Assembly: GCF_000819805.1 (NCBI RefSeq)
Contig: NZ_CDCE01000033.1
Location: 117,636 to 181,635 of the forward strand
Origin: Aeromonas diversa CDC 2478-85
Lineage (GTDB): Bacteria; Pseudomonadota; Gammaproteobacteria; Enterobacterales; Aeromonadaceae
DNA length: 64,000 nt
Reading direction: 5' to 3'
In this document: positions 36,800 through 46,699 of the stretch, piece after piece
How the letters are laid out: every line of letters begins with the position of its first letter
Numbering within the stretch: the first letter of the stretch is position 1
Program-made: the position numbers and the translations under genes
The notes under the pieces: model-generated
Databases searched by the model: none
Seen by the model: the letters and a program-made list of their open reading frames with translations, nothing else
Told to the model about the DNA's origin: nothing

Positions 36800-38365
36800 T
36801 TGAGCAAGAAATTGATTAAATCGGGCATGATCGTCTCGTTCATGACCCTGCTGTCCCGCATCATGGGGCTGGTGCGCGATGTGGTCATCGCCAATCTGCT
36901 GGGGGCGGGGGCGGCGGCCGACGTCTTCTTCTTCGCTAACCGCATCCCCAATTTCCTGCGCAGGTTGTTTGCCGAGGGGGCCTTCAATCAGGCGTTCGTG
37001 CCGGTTATGACCGAGTACAAGAAGGAGGGGAATGAGGATAAGGTGCGCGAGCTGCTGGCCGTGGTGTCCGGTACTCTGGGAGGGATCGTCACCATAGTGA
37101 CACTGCTCGGGGTGCTCTTCTCCGGCGTCCTGACCGCGCTATTCGGCTGGGGTTGGTTCTGGGATTGGTTGCACGGGGGGCCGGCTGCCGAGAAGTTCGA
37201 GATGGCGAGCCTGATGCTCAAGATCACCTTCCCCTACCTCTGGTTTATCACCTTTACCGCCATGGCGGGGGCGGTGCTCAATACCTTCGGCCGCTTCGGG
37301 GTCTCTTCCTTCACCCCTATCTTTCTCAACATCACCATGATCGCCGCCGCCTGGTGGATCTCGCCGCTGCTCGACGATCCCGAGCTGGCGCTGGCGATCG
37401 GGGTCTTTCTCGGCGGCCTGGTACAGTTCCTGTTTCAGTTCCCCTTTCTGCGCCGGCTCAACATGTTGGTGTGGCCCAAGTGGGGGTGGCATCACCCTGG
37501 GGTTGTGAAGATCCGCACCCTGATGATTCCGGCTCTGTTCGGCGTCTCGGTCAGCCAGATCAACCTGCTGCTCAACACCATGCTGGCCTCCTTCCTTGCC
37601 ACCGGGGCTATCAGTCATCTCTATTACTCCGATCGCCTGCTGGAGTTTCCGCTCGGCCTCTTTGGCGTCGCCATCAGTACGGTGATCCTGCCCGCGCTGT
37701 CACGCAAGCATGTGGATGCGGATGCGGCGGACTTTTCCCGTACCATGGACTGGGGGGTGCGCATGGTTCTGCTGCTGGGATTGCCCGCCATGCTGGGAAT
37801 CGCCGTGCTGCGTGAACCCATTCTGCGGGTGCTCTTCATGCGCGGTGAGTTCGGTATGCATGAGGTGACCATGTCCAGTGCCAGCCTGCTGGCCTCTGTC
37901 TCGGGATTGCTCTCGCTGATGCTGATCAAGGTGTTGGCCCCCGGCTACTACGCCCGGCAGGACACCAGGACGCCGGTGCGCATCGGCATCATCGCCATGG
38001 TGGCCAACATGGTCTTCAACCTGGCCTTCATCTATCCCCTCGACTACGTTGGGTTGGCCCTCTCCACCGCCTGCTCGGGCACCCTCAACGCCATCTTGCT
38101 CTATCGCGGACTTCGCAAAGGCGGGATCTATACCATCTCGCGCGAGACCTGGCTCTTCCTGCTGAGACTGGTGATCGCCAGTGCGACCATGGCGGGTCTG
38201 TTGGCCTGGCTCTCGCCCGATCTGGCTCAGTGGGGCGAGTGGTCCATGCTTAAGGCGACCCTGGAGCTGACCAAGCTGTTACTGCTCGGTGGCGCTGCCT
38301 ATGCAGTAGTGTTGCTGGCCGGCGGAATCCGCCCCCGTCATCTTAAAGCCGGACGCGAGGGCTGA
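36800..38365 (+). CDS. murJ: Lipid II flippase MurJ
   Basis: A 521-residue MOP-superfamily membrane protein with about fourteen hydrophobic segments. It flips undecaprenyl-linked peptidoglycan precursor to the periplasm. Conserved blocks are SRIMGLVRDVVIANLLGAG, FFFANRIPNFLRRLFAEGAF, ILGVSVSQI-like ALFGVSVSQINLLLNT, and KVLAPGYYARQDTRTPV. The start is TTG at 36800 (MSKKLIKSGMIVSFMTL); Vibrio MurJ has the same N-terminus. It lies 61 bases before ribF. Confidence 0.95.
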   Translation: MSKKLIKSGMIVSFMTLLSRIMGLVRDVVIANLLGAGAAADVFFFANRIPNFLRRLFAEGAFNQAFVPVMTEYKKEGNEDKVRELLAVVSGTLGGIVTIVTLLGVLFSGVLTALFGWGWFWDWLHGGPAAEKFEMASLMLKITFPYLWFITFTAMAGAVLNTFGRFGVSSFTPIFLNITMIAAAWWISPLLDDPELALAIGVFLGGLVQFLFQFPFLRRLNMLVWPKWGWHHPGVVKIRTLMIPALFGVSVSQINLLLNTMLASFLATGAISHLYYSDRLLEFPLGLFGVAISTVILPALSRKHVDADAADFSRTMDWGVRMVLLLGLPAMLGIAVLREPILRVLFMRGEFGMHEVTMSSASLLASVSGLLSLMLIKVLAPGYYARQDTRTPVRIGIIAMVANMVFNLAFIYPLDYVGLALSTACSGTLNAILLYRGLRKGGIYTISRETWLFLLRLVIASATMAGLLAWLSPDLAQWGEWSMLKATLELTKLLLLGGAAYAVVLLAGGIRPRHLKAGREG

Positions 38366-38426
38366 TCGCAGGGCCCGGCTGAGATATAATCCGGCGATTT
38401 CGACAGCAGCAAGATACAAGGCACTG

Positions 38427-39359
38427 ATGGAGCTTATCCGCGGTATCCACAATCTGCGCCCCCCTCACAAGGGGTGCGTGTTGACCATTGGCAACTTCGA
38501 CGGGGTGCACCTTGGTCACCGCGCCGTGTTGGCGCGGTTGCAGGAGAAGGCGGCCAGCCTTGGTTTGCCCGCCTGTGTCATGCTGTTCGAACCGCAGCCT
38601 CTGGAGCTCTTTGCCGACGCCAAGGCGCCTCCCAGGCTGACCCGTCTGCGTGAGAAGGCCGAGGCCCTCAGGGGCATAGGCATCGACCGGGTGCTCTGTG
38701 TCCGGTTCAGCCACGCCTTCGCCGAACAGTCCGCCGAGACCTTTATCGAGGATCTGCTGGTTGGCAAGTTGGGGGTCCGTTATCTGGTGGTGGGGGACGA
38801 CTTTCGCTTTGGCAAGGGGCGAGAGGGGGACTTCCACCGGCTGGAGACGGCGGGGCAGCGCTTTGGTTTTGAGGTGATCAGCACCCAGAGTTTTAACGTC
38901 TCCCGCCAGCGGGTGAGCAGCACGCTAGTGCGCGAGGCCCTGCTGGCTGGCCGTATGGCCGAAGTGGAGCTGATGCTGGGGCGCCCCTACAGCATCAGCG
39001 GGCGGGTAGCCCACGGTGACAAGTTGGGCAGGACCATAGGGTTTCCCACTGCCAATCTGGCCCTGAAGCGGCGTGTGGCGCCGGTCAGTGGCGTCTATGC
39101 GGTGGAAGTGTTATGTTCCGGCAAGACTTTCCCCGGCGTTGCCAATGTGGGGCAACGACCCACTCTGAACGGCACTCAGGCCCGTTTGGAGGTTCATCTG
39201 TTTGACTTCTCCGGTGATCTTTATGGTCAGCAGGTCAAGGTGCTGCTTCGCCACAAGTTGCGCGAAGAGCAAAAATTTGCCTCGTTTGATGCCTTGAAGG
39301 CGCAGATTGAACAGGATGCCCGCACGGCCCGAGCCTGGTTCGGGCTGGTTGCGGGATGA
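38427..39359 (+). CDS. ribF: Bifunctional riboflavin kinase/FAD synthetase RibF
   Basis: A 310-residue enzyme making FMN and then FAD from riboflavin. The N-terminal adenylyltransferase has the nucleotide motif GNFDGVHLGH (~28) and GDDFRFGKGREGDF. The C-terminal flavokinase has GKTFPGVANVGQRPT and ends RTARAWFGL. It belongs to the murJ-ribF-ileS-lspA run. The 82 bases before ileS contain an odd tandem repeat. Confidence 0.95.
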   Translation: MELIRGIHNLRPPHKGCVLTIGNFDGVHLGHRAVLARLQEKAASLGLPACVMLFEPQPLELFADAKAPPRLTRLREKAEALRGIGIDRVLCVRFSHAFAEQSAETFIEDLLVGKLGVRYLVVGDDFRFGKGREGDFHRLETAGQRFGFEVISTQSFNVSRQRVSSTLVREALLAGRMAEVELMLGRPYSISGRVAHGDKLGRTIGFPTANLALKRRVAPVSGVYAVEVLCSGKTFPGVANVGQRPTLNGTQARLEVHLFDFSGDLYGQQVKVLLRHKLREEQKFASFDALKAQIEQDARTARAWFGLVAG

Positions 39360-39382
39360 CCGTTTCGTACTCAATTTAATGC

Positions 39383-39424
39383 ACTCTTTAGTGATGACTC
39401 TTTAGTTATGACTCTTTAGTTATG
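39383..39424 (+). repeat. Three tandem 14-bp repeats before ileS
   Basis: ACTCTTTAGTGATG (39383-39396) is followed by two copies of ACTCTTTAGTTATG (39397-39410, 39411-39424). Each unit ends in ATG and the next begins ACT CTT TAG, so the array spells ATG-ACT-CTT-TAG twice, then ATG-AAG-... running 7 codons to a TGA at 39443-39445 that overlaps the ileS ATG. The repeat is directly visible; a role in translation is inference. Confidence 0.85.
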
Positions 39425-39441
39425 AAGGGAACCCAGGATCG

Positions 39442-42303
39442 ATGAGCGACTACAAACACACCCTGAATCTTCCGGAAACCGAGTTTCCGATGCGCGGCGA
39501 TCTGGCCAAGCGTGAACCCCAGATGCTGCAGCGCTGGAACGATCAGGATCTCTACGGCACCATCCGTAGCGTCAAGAAGGGCAAGAAGTCCTTCATCCTG
39601 CACGATGGCCCTCCCTATGCCAACGGCAACATCCACATCGGTCACTCCGTTAACAAGATCCTCAAAGACATCATCATCAAGTCCAAGGGCCTGTCCGGCT
39701 TCGACTCTCCCTATGTGCCGGGTTGGGATTGCCACGGCTTGCCCATCGAGCTGAAAGTGGAAGGCATGGTCGGCAAACCGGGTGAAAAGGTGACCCCGGC
39801 CGAGTTTCGTGCCGAGTGCCGCAAGTATGCCAAGACCCAGATCGAGGCCCAGAAGGCCGACTTCATCCGTCTCGGTGTGCTGGGTGACTGGGAACATCCC
39901 TACCTGACCATGGACTTTGGCACTGAAGCCAACATCATCCGTTCCATGGCCAAGATCGTGGCCAACGGTCACCTGCACAAGGGCTCCAAGCCGGTGCACT
40001 GGTGTACCGATTGCGGCTCTGCCCTGGCCGAAGCCGAAGTTGAGTACTACGACAAGAATTCCCCCTCCATCGACGTCCGTTTCAAGGCGGCCGATGAGGC
40101 AGCCGTGGCCGCCAAGTTTGATTGCGCCGAAGGCCATTTCGGCCGTGGCCCCATCTCTGCCGTGATCTGGACCACCACTCCGTGGACCCTGCCGGCTAAC
40201 CGCGCCATCGCCATGCACGCCGACCTCGACTATGCGCTGGTGCAGGTCGAAGGAGACAACCCAGAGCGTCTGATCCTGGCCACCGAACTGGTCAAGGACG
40301 TGATGGACCGCGCCGGCATCGAGCACTACCACAATCTGGGCTTTGCCAAGGGTGCTGCGCTCGAGCTGGTTCGCTTCTGCCACCCCTTCTACCACTTCGA
40401 TGTCCCTGTGGTGCTTGGCGATCACGTCACCCTGGACGCCGGTACCGGCGCCGTCCACACCGCGCCTGGCCACGGCCCCGAGGACTTTGCGGTCGGTCAG
40501 AAATACGGTCTGGAAGTGGCCAACCCGGTTGGTAGCAACGGCGTCTATCTGCCCGATACCGAGCTGTTCGCCGGTCAACACGTGTTCAAGGCCAATGCGT
40601 CCGTGGTCGACGTGCTGACCGAACGCGGTGCCCTGCTGCACCATGAGGTATTCAACCACTCTTATCCACACTGCTGGCGTCATAAGACCCCGATCATCTT
40701 CCGTGCCACCCCCCAGTGGTTCATCAGCATGGATCAGAACGGCCTGCGTAAGCGTGCGCTGGAAGAGATCGATCGTATCGAGACCCAGGGGATCGCCGAG
40801 CACGGCCAGAGCGGTTGGGTTCCGGCTTGGGGTAAAAACCGTATCCAGGCCATGGTGGAAGGTCGTCCGGACTGGTGTATCTCCCGTCAGCGTACCTGGG
40901 GTGTGCCCATCTCCCTGTTCGTCCACAAAGAGACCCAGGCGATCCATCCGGACTCTGTGCGCCTGATGGAAGAGGTGGCCAAGCGGGTCGAACAGGCCGG
41001 TATCCAGGCCTGGTGGGATCTCGACAAGGCCGAATTGCTCGGTGCCGATGCGGATCTGTATGACAAGGTGCCCGACACCCTGGACGTCTGGTTCGACTCC
41101 GGCTCGACCCACGCCTCTGTGGTTGACGCCCGCCCCGAGTTCAACGGCAAGCCGGCTGACATGTATCTGGAAGGCTCTGACCAGCACCGCGGCTGGTTCA
41201 TGTCGTCGCTCATGATCGGCGTCGCCATGAAGGACAAGGCCCCCTACAACCAGGTGCTGACCCACGGCTTCACCGTAGATGGTCAGGGCCGCAAGATGTC
41301 CAAATCCATCGGCAACGTGGTGAGCCCTCAGGATGTGATGAACAAGCTGGGTGCCGACATCCTGCGTCTGTGGGTCGCCAGTACCGACTACACCGGCGAG
41401 ATGACCGTCTCGGACGAGATCCTCAAGCGCTCTGCCGACGCCTACCGCCGTATCCGTAACACTGCCCGCTTCTTGCTGGCCAACCTGAACGGCTTCAATC
41501 CGGCGACCGACATGGTGGCACCGGCCGACATGGTGGTGGTAGACCGTTGGGCCGTGGGTCGCGCCAAGGCCGTACAGGAAGAGATCATCGAGGCGTTCGA
41601 TGCCTACAACTTCCACGGTGTGACCCAGAAGCTGATGCAGTTCTGCTCGGTTGAGATGGGCTCCTTCTATCTGGATATCATCAAGGACCGTCAGTACACC
41701 GCCAAGGCCGACAGCCTGGCCCGCCGCTCCTGCCAGAGCGCGCTCTATCACATCGTCGAGGCCATGGTGCGCTGGATGGCGCCCATCATGAGCTTCACCG
41801 CCGACGAGATTTGGGCCCTGCTGCCGGGTGAGCGCGCCGAGTTCGTGTTCACCGAAGAGTGGTACCAGGGACTGTTTGGCCTGGCTGCCGACGAGCAACT
41901 GGGTGACGCCTTCTGGTCCGAGATCCTCGACGTGCGTGGCGAGGTCAACAAGGCCCTGGAAGCGGCTCGTGGTGAGAAACGCATCGGTGGCTCCCTGCAG
42001 GCCGAGGTGACCCTCTATGCCAAGCCGGCGCTGGCCGAGCAACTCAAGGCCCTGGGCGACGAGCTGCGTTTCGTGCTGCTCACCTCCAAGGCCAGTGTCG
42101 CGGTCGCCGAGTCGGCTGCCGAGGGTGCCGTGGCGACCGAGCGTGACGATCTCTGGGTGAGCGTGGTGCAATCGTCCGCCGCCAAGTGCGAGCGTTGCTG
42201 GCACCATGTGGAAGACGTGGGCACCATTGCCGGTCACGAGCAGATCTGTGGTCGCTGCGTGACCAACGTCGACGGTGACGGCGAAGTCCGTTCCTTTGCC
42301 TGA
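39442..42303 (+). CDS. ileS: Isoleucyl-tRNA synthetase
   Basis: A 953-residue class I synthetase. HIGH-type motif is in [10 protein letters not shown] (~65), KMSKS in [10 protein letters not shown] (~617). The editing CP1 insertion lies between (~200-400; [14 protein letters not shown]). The C-terminal zinc-binding cysteines are CERCWHHV and CGRC. It is slightly longer than E. coli IleS (938). Its stop overlaps the lspA start by one base. CCCAGGATCG precedes the ATG, and three tandem repeats with mini-ORFs lie just upstream. Confidence 0.97.
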   Translation: MSDYKHTLNLPETEFPMRGDLAKREPQMLQRWNDQDLYGTIRSVKKGKKSFILHDGPPYANGNIHIGHSVNKILKDIIIKSKGLSGFDSPYVPGWDCHGLPIELKVEGMVGKPGEKVTPAEFRAECRKYAKTQIEAQKADFIRLGVLGDWEHPYLTMDFGTEANIIRSMAKIVANGHLHKGSKPVHWCTDCGSALAEAEVEYYDKNSPSIDVRFKAADEAAVAAKFDCAEGHFGRGPISAVIWTTTPWTLPANRAIAMHADLDYALVQVEGDNPERLILATELVKDVMDRAGIEHYHNLGFAKGAALELVRFCHPFYHFDVPVVLGDHVTLDAGTGAVHTAPGHGPEDFAVGQKYGLEVANPVGSNGVYLPDTELFAGQHVFKANASVVDVLTERGALLHHEVFNHSYPHCWRHKTPIIFRATPQWFISMDQNGLRKRALEEIDRIETQGIAEHGQSGWVPAWGKNRIQAMVEGRPDWCISRQRTWGVPISLFVHKETQAIHPDSVRLMEEVAKRVEQAGIQAWWDLDKAELLGADADLYDKVPDTLDVWFDSGSTHASVVDARPEFNGKPADMYLEGSDQHRGWFMSSLMIGVAMKDKAPYNQVLTHGFTVDGQGRKMSKSIGNVVSPQDVMNKLGADILRLWVASTDYTGEMTVSDEILKRSADAYRRIRNTARFLLANLNGFNPATDMVAPADMVVVDRWAVGRAKAVQEEIIEAFDAYNFHGVTQKLMQFCSVEMGSFYLDIIKDRQYTAKADSLARRSCQSALYHIVEAMVRWMAPIMSFTADEIWALLPGERAEFVFTEEWYQGLFGLAADEQLGDAFWSEILDVRGEVNKALEAARGEKRIGGSLQAEVTLYAKPALAEQLKALGDELRFVLLTSKASVAVAESAAEGAVATERDDLWVSVVQSSAAKCERCWHHVEDVGTIAGHEQICGRCVTNVDGDGEVRSFA

Positions 42304-42809
42304 TGGGTGACATGATGCAACAAAAGAGTGGCCTGCGTTGGCTGTGGCTGGCCGCCCTGGCCTTTATCCTTGACCAGGCGACCAAGCTCGCCGTGGTCAA
42401 GATGCTGCCATATGGCTACCCGGGGGTGGAGATCACCCCCTTCTTTAACCTGGTGCACGTCTACAACAAGGGGGCTGCTTTCAGCTTCCTGGCCGATCAG
42501 GGAGGCTGGCAGCGCTGGTTCTTCGCGGCGTTGGCCTTCGCCATCTGCGGCCTGCTGACCCACTGGCTGCGCAAGCAGCCGGTCGAGCAGAAGTGGAGCG
42601 GCATCGCCTATGCCTGCATCATCGGCGGGGCGCTTGGTAACGTGTTTGACCGGTTGGTGTTGGGCCATGTGGTCGATTTCCTCGACTTCTACTGGGGTCG
42701 TGCCCACTGGCCGGCCTTCAACCTGGCTGACAGCTTCATCTTCATCGGTGCCGCCATGATAGTGCTGGACGGTCTGCGTGGCGACAAACAGAGCAAGGAG
42801 CACGCATGA
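42303..42809 (+). CDS. lspA: Lipoprotein signal peptidase LspA
   Basis: A 168-residue inner-membrane aspartyl protease that removes lipoprotein signal peptides after Lgt has acted. Four hydrophobic segments are visible. Catalytic Asp residues lie in GNVFDRLVLGHVVDF and FNLADSFIFIG. NLVHVYNKGAAFSFL is the conserved periplasmic block. It starts within the ileS stop (TGATG) and overlaps fkpB by 4 bases. An internal ATG four codons in (MMQQKSGLRW) is an alternative start. Confidence 0.95.
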   Translation: MGDMMQQKSGLRWLWLAALAFILDQATKLAVVKMLPYGYPGVEITPFFNLVHVYNKGAAFSFLADQGGWQRWFFAALAFAICGLLTHWLRKQPVEQKWSGIAYACIIGGALGNVFDRLVLGHVVDFLDFYWGRAHWPAFNLADSFIFIGAAMIVLDGLRGDKQSKEHA

Positions 42810-43258
42810 GCCGAGTCATTGGGGCCGACAGTCAGGTCATCTTCCATTTCACCATCAAGCTGGAAGACGGCTCGGTGGCGGATAGCACCCAGCTCGGCGG
42901 CAAGCCGGCCAAGCTGGTGATGGGCGATGGCAGCCTGACCCCGCACTTCGAGGCCTGCCTGCTGGGCCTCTGTGCCGGTGACGCCAAGAGCTTTACGCTG
43001 GCACCGGAGCAGGCCTTCGGCCTGCCCAATCCCGACAACGTCCATCACCTGGATCGCGCCAAGTTCGGCGCCGATGCCGAACCCGAGGTGGGTGCCATCA
43101 TCGGCTTCAGCCTGCCGAACGGCGGCGAGATCCCGGGGATAGTCCGGGCGGTGGAAGGGATGTCGGTGACCGTCGATTTCAATCACCCCCTGGCCGGGCA
43201 CACCGTGACCTTCGAGGTCGAGATCCTGGCCGTGGACGAGGAGCTGGAGGAGGCCTGA
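42806..43258 (+). CDS. fkpB: FKBP-type peptidyl-prolyl isomerase FkpB
   Basis: A 150-residue SlyD-like FKBP. It has an FKBP half ([18 protein letters not shown]; ending [19 protein letters not shown]) and an inserted flap domain (~70-125), which in SlyD-class proteins gives chaperone activity. The metal-binding histidine tail of SlyD is absent, which fits FkpB (SlpA). It overlaps lspA by 4 bases and ispH by 1, the same order as in E. coli. Confidence 0.93.
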   Translation: MSRVIGADSQVIFHFTIKLEDGSVADSTQLGGKPAKLVMGDGSLTPHFEACLLGLCAGDAKSFTLAPEQAFGLPNPDNVHHLDRAKFGADAEPEVGAIIGFSLPNGGEIPGIVRAVEGMSVTVDFNHPLAGHTVTFEVEILAVDEELEEA

Positions 43259-44193
43259 TGGAGATCCTGCTTGCCAACCCCCGCGGGTTTTGCGCCGGTG
43301 TCGACCGCGCCATCAGTATCGTCGAGAGTGCCCTGGAGAAGTTCGGGGCGCCCATCTACGTGCGGCATGAGGTGGTGCACAACCGCTACGTGGTCAACAA
43401 GCTCAAGGAGGCGGGGGCCATCTTCGTCGAGGAGATCGACGAGGTGCCGGATGACAACATCGTCATCTTCTCCGCCCACGGTGTCTCCAAGGCGGTACGC
43501 GAGAAGGCCAAGGCCCGCGCCCTCAAGGTGTTCGACGCCACCTGTCCGCTGGTGACCAAGGTGCACATGGAGGTCCATCGCGCTAGCCGCAAGGGCTCCG
43601 AAGCTGTGCTCATCGGTCACGCCGGCCACCCCGAAGTGATTGGCACCATGGGCCAGTACGAGAACCCGAATGGGGGCATGTACCTGGTGGAGACCCCGGA
43701 TGACGTCGCCACACTCCGGGTGAAGAACCCGGACGATCTCTGCTTCGTCACCCAGACCACCCTGAGTGTGGACGAGACCTCCGACGTCATCGACGCCCTG
43801 CGCCGCCATTTCCCCAAGATCCAGGGGCCGCGCAAGGATGACATCTGCTATGCCACCCAGAACCGCCAGGACGCCGTGCGTGAGATGGCCGGTCTGGTGC
43901 AGGCCATGCTGGTGGTGGGGTCGCGCAACTCCTCCAACTCCAACCGCCTGCGCGAGCTGGCGGAAAAGGTGGGGGCGCGTGCCTATCTCATCGATGATGC
44001 CGCCATGATAGAGCCCCAGTGGCTGGAAGGCGTGGCGCGCATCGGTGTGACCGCCGGCGCCTCTGCCCCTGAGGTACTGGTGCAGCAGGTGATAGGCCGG
44101 TTGCGCGAGTTGGGTGGCGAGATGGTGGCCGAGCACCCGGGCCGCGAAGAGAACGTGGTGTTTGAGGTGCCCGCCGAGCTGCGGATCCTTTAA
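43258..44193 (+). CDS. ispH: 4-hydroxy-3-methylbut-2-enyl diphosphate reductase IspH
   Basis: A 311-residue iron-sulfur enzyme for the last step of the MEP isoprenoid pathway. The three cluster cysteines are in [10 protein letters not shown] (Cys12), [12 protein letters not shown] and [10 protein letters not shown]. The substrate motif GHAGHPEV is present. The ATG overlaps the fkpB stop. It ends the ileS-lspA-fkpB-ispH run with a strong terminator, after which the accessory block begins. Confidence 0.96.
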   Translation: MEILLANPRGFCAGVDRAISIVESALEKFGAPIYVRHEVVHNRYVVNKLKEAGAIFVEEIDEVPDDNIVIFSAHGVSKAVREKAKARALKVFDATCPLVTKVHMEVHRASRKGSEAVLIGHAGHPEVIGTMGQYENPNGGMYLVETPDDVATLRVKNPDDLCFVTQTTLSVDETSDVIDALRRHFPKIQGPRKDDICYATQNRQDAVREMAGLVQAMLVVGSRNSSNSNRLRELAEKVGARAYLIDDAAMIEPQWLEGVARIGVTAGASAPEVLVQQVIGRLRELGGEMVAEHPGREENVVFEVPAELRIL

Positions 44194-44198
44194 AAGCG

Positions 44199-44227
44199 AA
44201 TGCCGGCCCTTGGGCCGGCATTTTTTT
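44199..44227 (+). terminator. Terminator after ispH
   Basis: AATGCCGGCCC/GGGCCGGCATT, an 11-bp perfect stem with TT loop, followed by a run of T residues. Confidence 0.92.
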
Positions 44228-44289
44228 ATGGGGATCGCGCCCCGGTCCGCGTTTATTTTGCTTGGTCGAGACGGCTCTGCGAGTGGCCC

Positions 44290-44349
44290 TTGGTCAATCG
44301 CCTGCGCTGACCCTGAAAACCAGGCTACCAGGTGCAGGCGTTGGACCAA
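44290..44349. repeat. Long imperfect inverted repeat at the edge of the accessory block
   Basis: Arms TTGGTCAATCGCCTGC (44290-44305) and GCAGGCGTTGGACCAA (44334-44349) are complementary at 14 of 16 positions. The 28-base loop itself contains CCTG-AAAAC-CAGG. There is no T-tract, so it is not an obvious terminator. It could be a structured RNA, a miniature element or a remnant of an insertion event. It lies between the ispH terminator and the desaturase stop. Confidence 0.55.
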
Positions 44350-44401
44350 TGCCCCTGGCCCAACCAGTAAGGAAGAGCGAGTAATCCGTCGCGCTTTGGT
44401 A

Positions 44402-45565
44402 TCAGTTCAGCCGATATGCGAGCTGCCCGGTTTCCAGTTCGCTTCTCTCTTGTTGACTCAGCAAACTGAAAACGTAGTCCAGTGCGTTATGGACACCCCA
44501 TATATCGTGGTAGTCGTAATTTTCCTCTAGCGAGAGTGTGTGGGCATGCCTCTCGCGCAGCCTGGCATAGTCATACCACTGTCGAACGGTTCCGTAGCGG
44601 TGATGCCAGTCATGGCAGACCAAAGAGCCTTGGACAATCAGCATGCGGCTTGGCAGGTGGACCAGCAGATGCATCGCCAGCCACTTGGCCCATTGCGCGG
44701 CGTACTTGGGTGCAAAACCGTCTGGGCATCTCTCCCCACAGAAACGGGCAAGGCTGTTGTTGATGTGGCTATCCCGCACGGATTCTCCCTCACCGCGCAC
44801 AATCCATACGTGTTCGGTCAGTAGATGCAGCAGTGATGCGACCTGATAAAACACCACGAATGGCAGCAGCAGGATCAGGATGGCATTCGAGGTGCCCAGT
44901 ACGGTGCAGATGCCTGCCAGGGACGCCCACCAGCCGAGCGTCATCGCCAAGCGATAGAGGGGGACCCCAGCCAGATTGGATTTCAGGCGGCCATAGAAGA
45001 ACACGAGGTGGAATTTGGGGCTGAGCAGGGTCAGGAAAAGATGTGTGTAGAGTTCGGCCTTGCCCTTGCCTGGCGTGAAGCCCAGTTGGTAGATAGCCGC
45101 CAGATCTTTGTCCTCAAAGGTCGAAAATGCACGACCGTGGTGTTCATAGACATGGAACTGGCGGTAGGATTCGTATGGCTGCACGATGAGCAGTGTCGAG
45201 AGTATCTCACACAGTGTCTTGTTCACCTTTTGTGACTTGTATAAATGACCATGGACCCCATGGTGGATAATGGTTGCCACGATATAGCGCGCACCAGCCG
45301 TGGAGAACAGGGCTCCGACAACATACAAGGCTATCGATGCACCAAGTGTGGATGCATAAAAAATAGCTGAACAGGTTAACCACACGCCAATGAATACCCA
45401 CAGTACGGACCAGACAATCAACTCTGAGGAATTACTTTCCCAAAGCGGCTTGCGGCCCAGTATTTCTTTTCCTGTCAACCAACTCCATACTCCCTGAAAG
45501 GGTAATATTTCGTAGCTTTTTCTTATTTTCGTTGAGTGATGATAATCTTTTTCCACGCGGTCCAT
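44402..45565 (-). CDS. Fatty acid desaturase family membrane protein
   Basis: A 387-residue membrane protein carrying the three histidine clusters of the di-iron desaturase/hydroxylase superfamily: HHGVHGH (101-107), HVYEHH (138-143) and HDWHH (318-322). Hydrophobic pairs lie at ~50-95 and ~200-245. The order and spacing suit an active enzyme acting on acyl chains or a similar lipid, but the substrate is unknown. AGAGGATAACGC precedes the ATG. It is third in a tight operon behind azlC and azlD (22 bases after azlD), an unusual partnership. No ferredoxin or acyl-carrier gene is next to it. Base composition is lower in GC than the flanking housekeeping genes. Confidence 0.75.
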   Translation of the reverse strand: MDRVEKDYHHSTKIRKSYEILPFQGVWSWLTGKEILGRKPLWESNSSELIVWSVLWVFIGVWLTCSAIFYASTLGASIALYVVGALFSTAGARYIVATIIHHGVHGHLYKSQKVNKTLCEILSTLLIVQPYESYRQFHVYEHHGRAFSTFEDKDLAAIYQLGFTPGKGKAELYTHLFLTLLSPKFHLVFFYGRLKSNLAGVPLYRLAMTLGWWASLAGICTVLGTSNAILILLLPFVVFYQVASLLHLLTEHVWIVRGEGESVRDSHINNSLARFCGERCPDGFAPKYAAQWAKWLAMHLLVHLPSRMLIVQGSLVCHDWHHRYGTVRQWYDYARLRERHAHTLSLEENYDYHDIWGVHNALDYVFSLLSQQERSELETGQLAYRLN

Positions 45566-45587
45566 GCGTTATCCTCTGATAGCCGGG

Positions 45588-45899
45588 CTAGATGAAATAG
45601 TTGATGGTGTAAAAGGCAGCGAGGCTTAGCAAGACGGCGCTGACGATGTTCTTGATGTAAAATGAGATTACGATGCTGATCAGTGCGCCCAGAAAGTAAG
45701 GGTTGTTAGGAAATTCCCTTATGGCACCATGCTCCATGAGTATAATTGGGCCGCAGATCGCAGTCATGAGACATGGTGCAGAATACTTAAGGGCCCTGTT
45801 GACCAGGTTAGGTATTTTCAATGGTACGTTAGGTTCAAGAAAGACATAACGATTAAAAAATACAATTGTTGCCAGTGCTAAAATAAGAAGCCAACTCAT
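45588..45899 (-). CDS. azlD: AzlD-family branched-chain amino acid transport subunit
   Basis: A 103-residue membrane protein with three to four hydrophobic segments. PxxxxRALKYSAPCLMTAICG is the AzlD pattern, where AzlD is the small partner of AzlC in export of branched-chain or related amino acids. I chose the ATG at 45899 because AAGGA sits 6 bases upstream; a TTG two codons earlier is in frame. It follows azlC by 17 bases. GC is clearly lower than in the surrounding genome. Confidence 0.75.
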   Translation of the reverse strand: MSWLLILALATIVFFNRYVFLEPNVPLKIPNLVNRALKYSAPCLMTAICGPIILMEHGAIREFPNNPYFLGALISIVISFYIKNIVSAVLLSLAAFYTINYFI

Positions 45900-45916
45900 C
45901 TTCAATCCTTATTGAG

Positions 45917-46666
45917 TCATTCTTGAGATTGCTCTTCATTCAGTAGTACAGATGCCAGTACGGCAGAGAACATGCCGCAGAGCCCGGAGATGACAATGGC
46001 GCCCTCTAGTTGCCAATAGCTAAGAAGCATGGAAAGCAGCAGTGAAACTGCAACACCAACCAGGGTGCTGATTTTTTTCACCATAGGTACCACAATAGTG
46101 ATAAAGGTTGCGACAATAGAGTAATCGAGATGGTACTTTTCAAGGTTTGGTACCGAGGAGGCCATTAAAATACCCATCAAACTGAACGCATTCCAAGAGA
46201 GGTAGAAAGTCAGTCCGGCACCGATTAAATAACTGGGTGTTAATTCAGATTCTTTGTTTTTTGTCTCGCTCAAAGCAAATAGCTCATCGGTGAGCAGGAA
46301 ACCAATAGGAAGGCGGAGCTTAATCTTCAGGTAGGACACAAATTCTCTGAGTGTGAGGCCGTATATGAAGTGCTGTGATGTGATAAAAAACACTGAAACA
46401 AGAATTGCAAATAAATTTGCTCCTGCCATTATCATGCCTAAGGTAACCAGCTGGGCCGCGCCGGCAAAAACAATCGCCGACATGCCTACGCTTTGCCAGA
46501 AGGTTAAACCGGCCTGTATTGCCATCGAGCCAGCCAGTATTCCCCATGGGATCACTGAAACGCACAGTGGAAGCATCTCAATAGCACCACGCATAAACGA
46601 TGAGCTCGAAGAGGACTGTTGCGCAGGAGAGGAGCAGGTGCCTGATTCAATCATTGCTTTTCTCAT
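45917..46666 (-). CDS. azlC: AzlC-family branched-chain amino acid exporter subunit
   Basis: A 249-residue membrane protein of the LIV-E family. The opening FMRGAIEMLPLCVSVIPWGI and FAGAAQLVTLGMIMAGANL are typical of AzlC/YgaZ, and ALSETKNKE-like LTDELFALSE marks the central loop. About seven hydrophobic segments are expected. With AzlD it should export branched-chain or similar amino acids. It is the first gene of the azlC-azlD-desaturase operon. The ribosome site is weak. A perfect palindrome lies 18 bases upstream of the start. Confidence 0.82.
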   Translation of the reverse strand: MRKAMIESGTCSSPAQQSSSSSSFMRGAIEMLPLCVSVIPWGILAGSMAIQAGLTFWQSVGMSAIVFAGAAQLVTLGMIMAGANLFAILVSVFFITSQHFIYGLTLREFVSYLKIKLRLPIGFLLTDELFALSETKNKESELTPSYLIGAGLTFYLSWNAFSLMGILMASSVPNLEKYHLDYSIVATFITIVVPMVKKISTLVGVAVSLLLSMLLSYWQLEGAIVISGLCGMFSAVLASVLLNEEQSQE

Positions 46667-46683
46667 GGATTAGGTAAAGGGAG

Positions 46684-46699
46684 CCGTTAACATTAACGG
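46684..46699. promoter_or_regulatory. Palindrome upstream of azlC, possible operator
   Basis: CCGTTAA-CA-TTAACGG, a perfect 7-2-7 inverted repeat, 18 bases before the azlC start on the minus strand. It could be a regulator site or a leader hairpin. Confidence 0.35.

Noticed and set aside
44290..44349. Integron attC site
   Set aside because: The inverted repeat lacks the required RYYYAAC/GTTRRRY core ends, and no integrase or cassette array is nearby.
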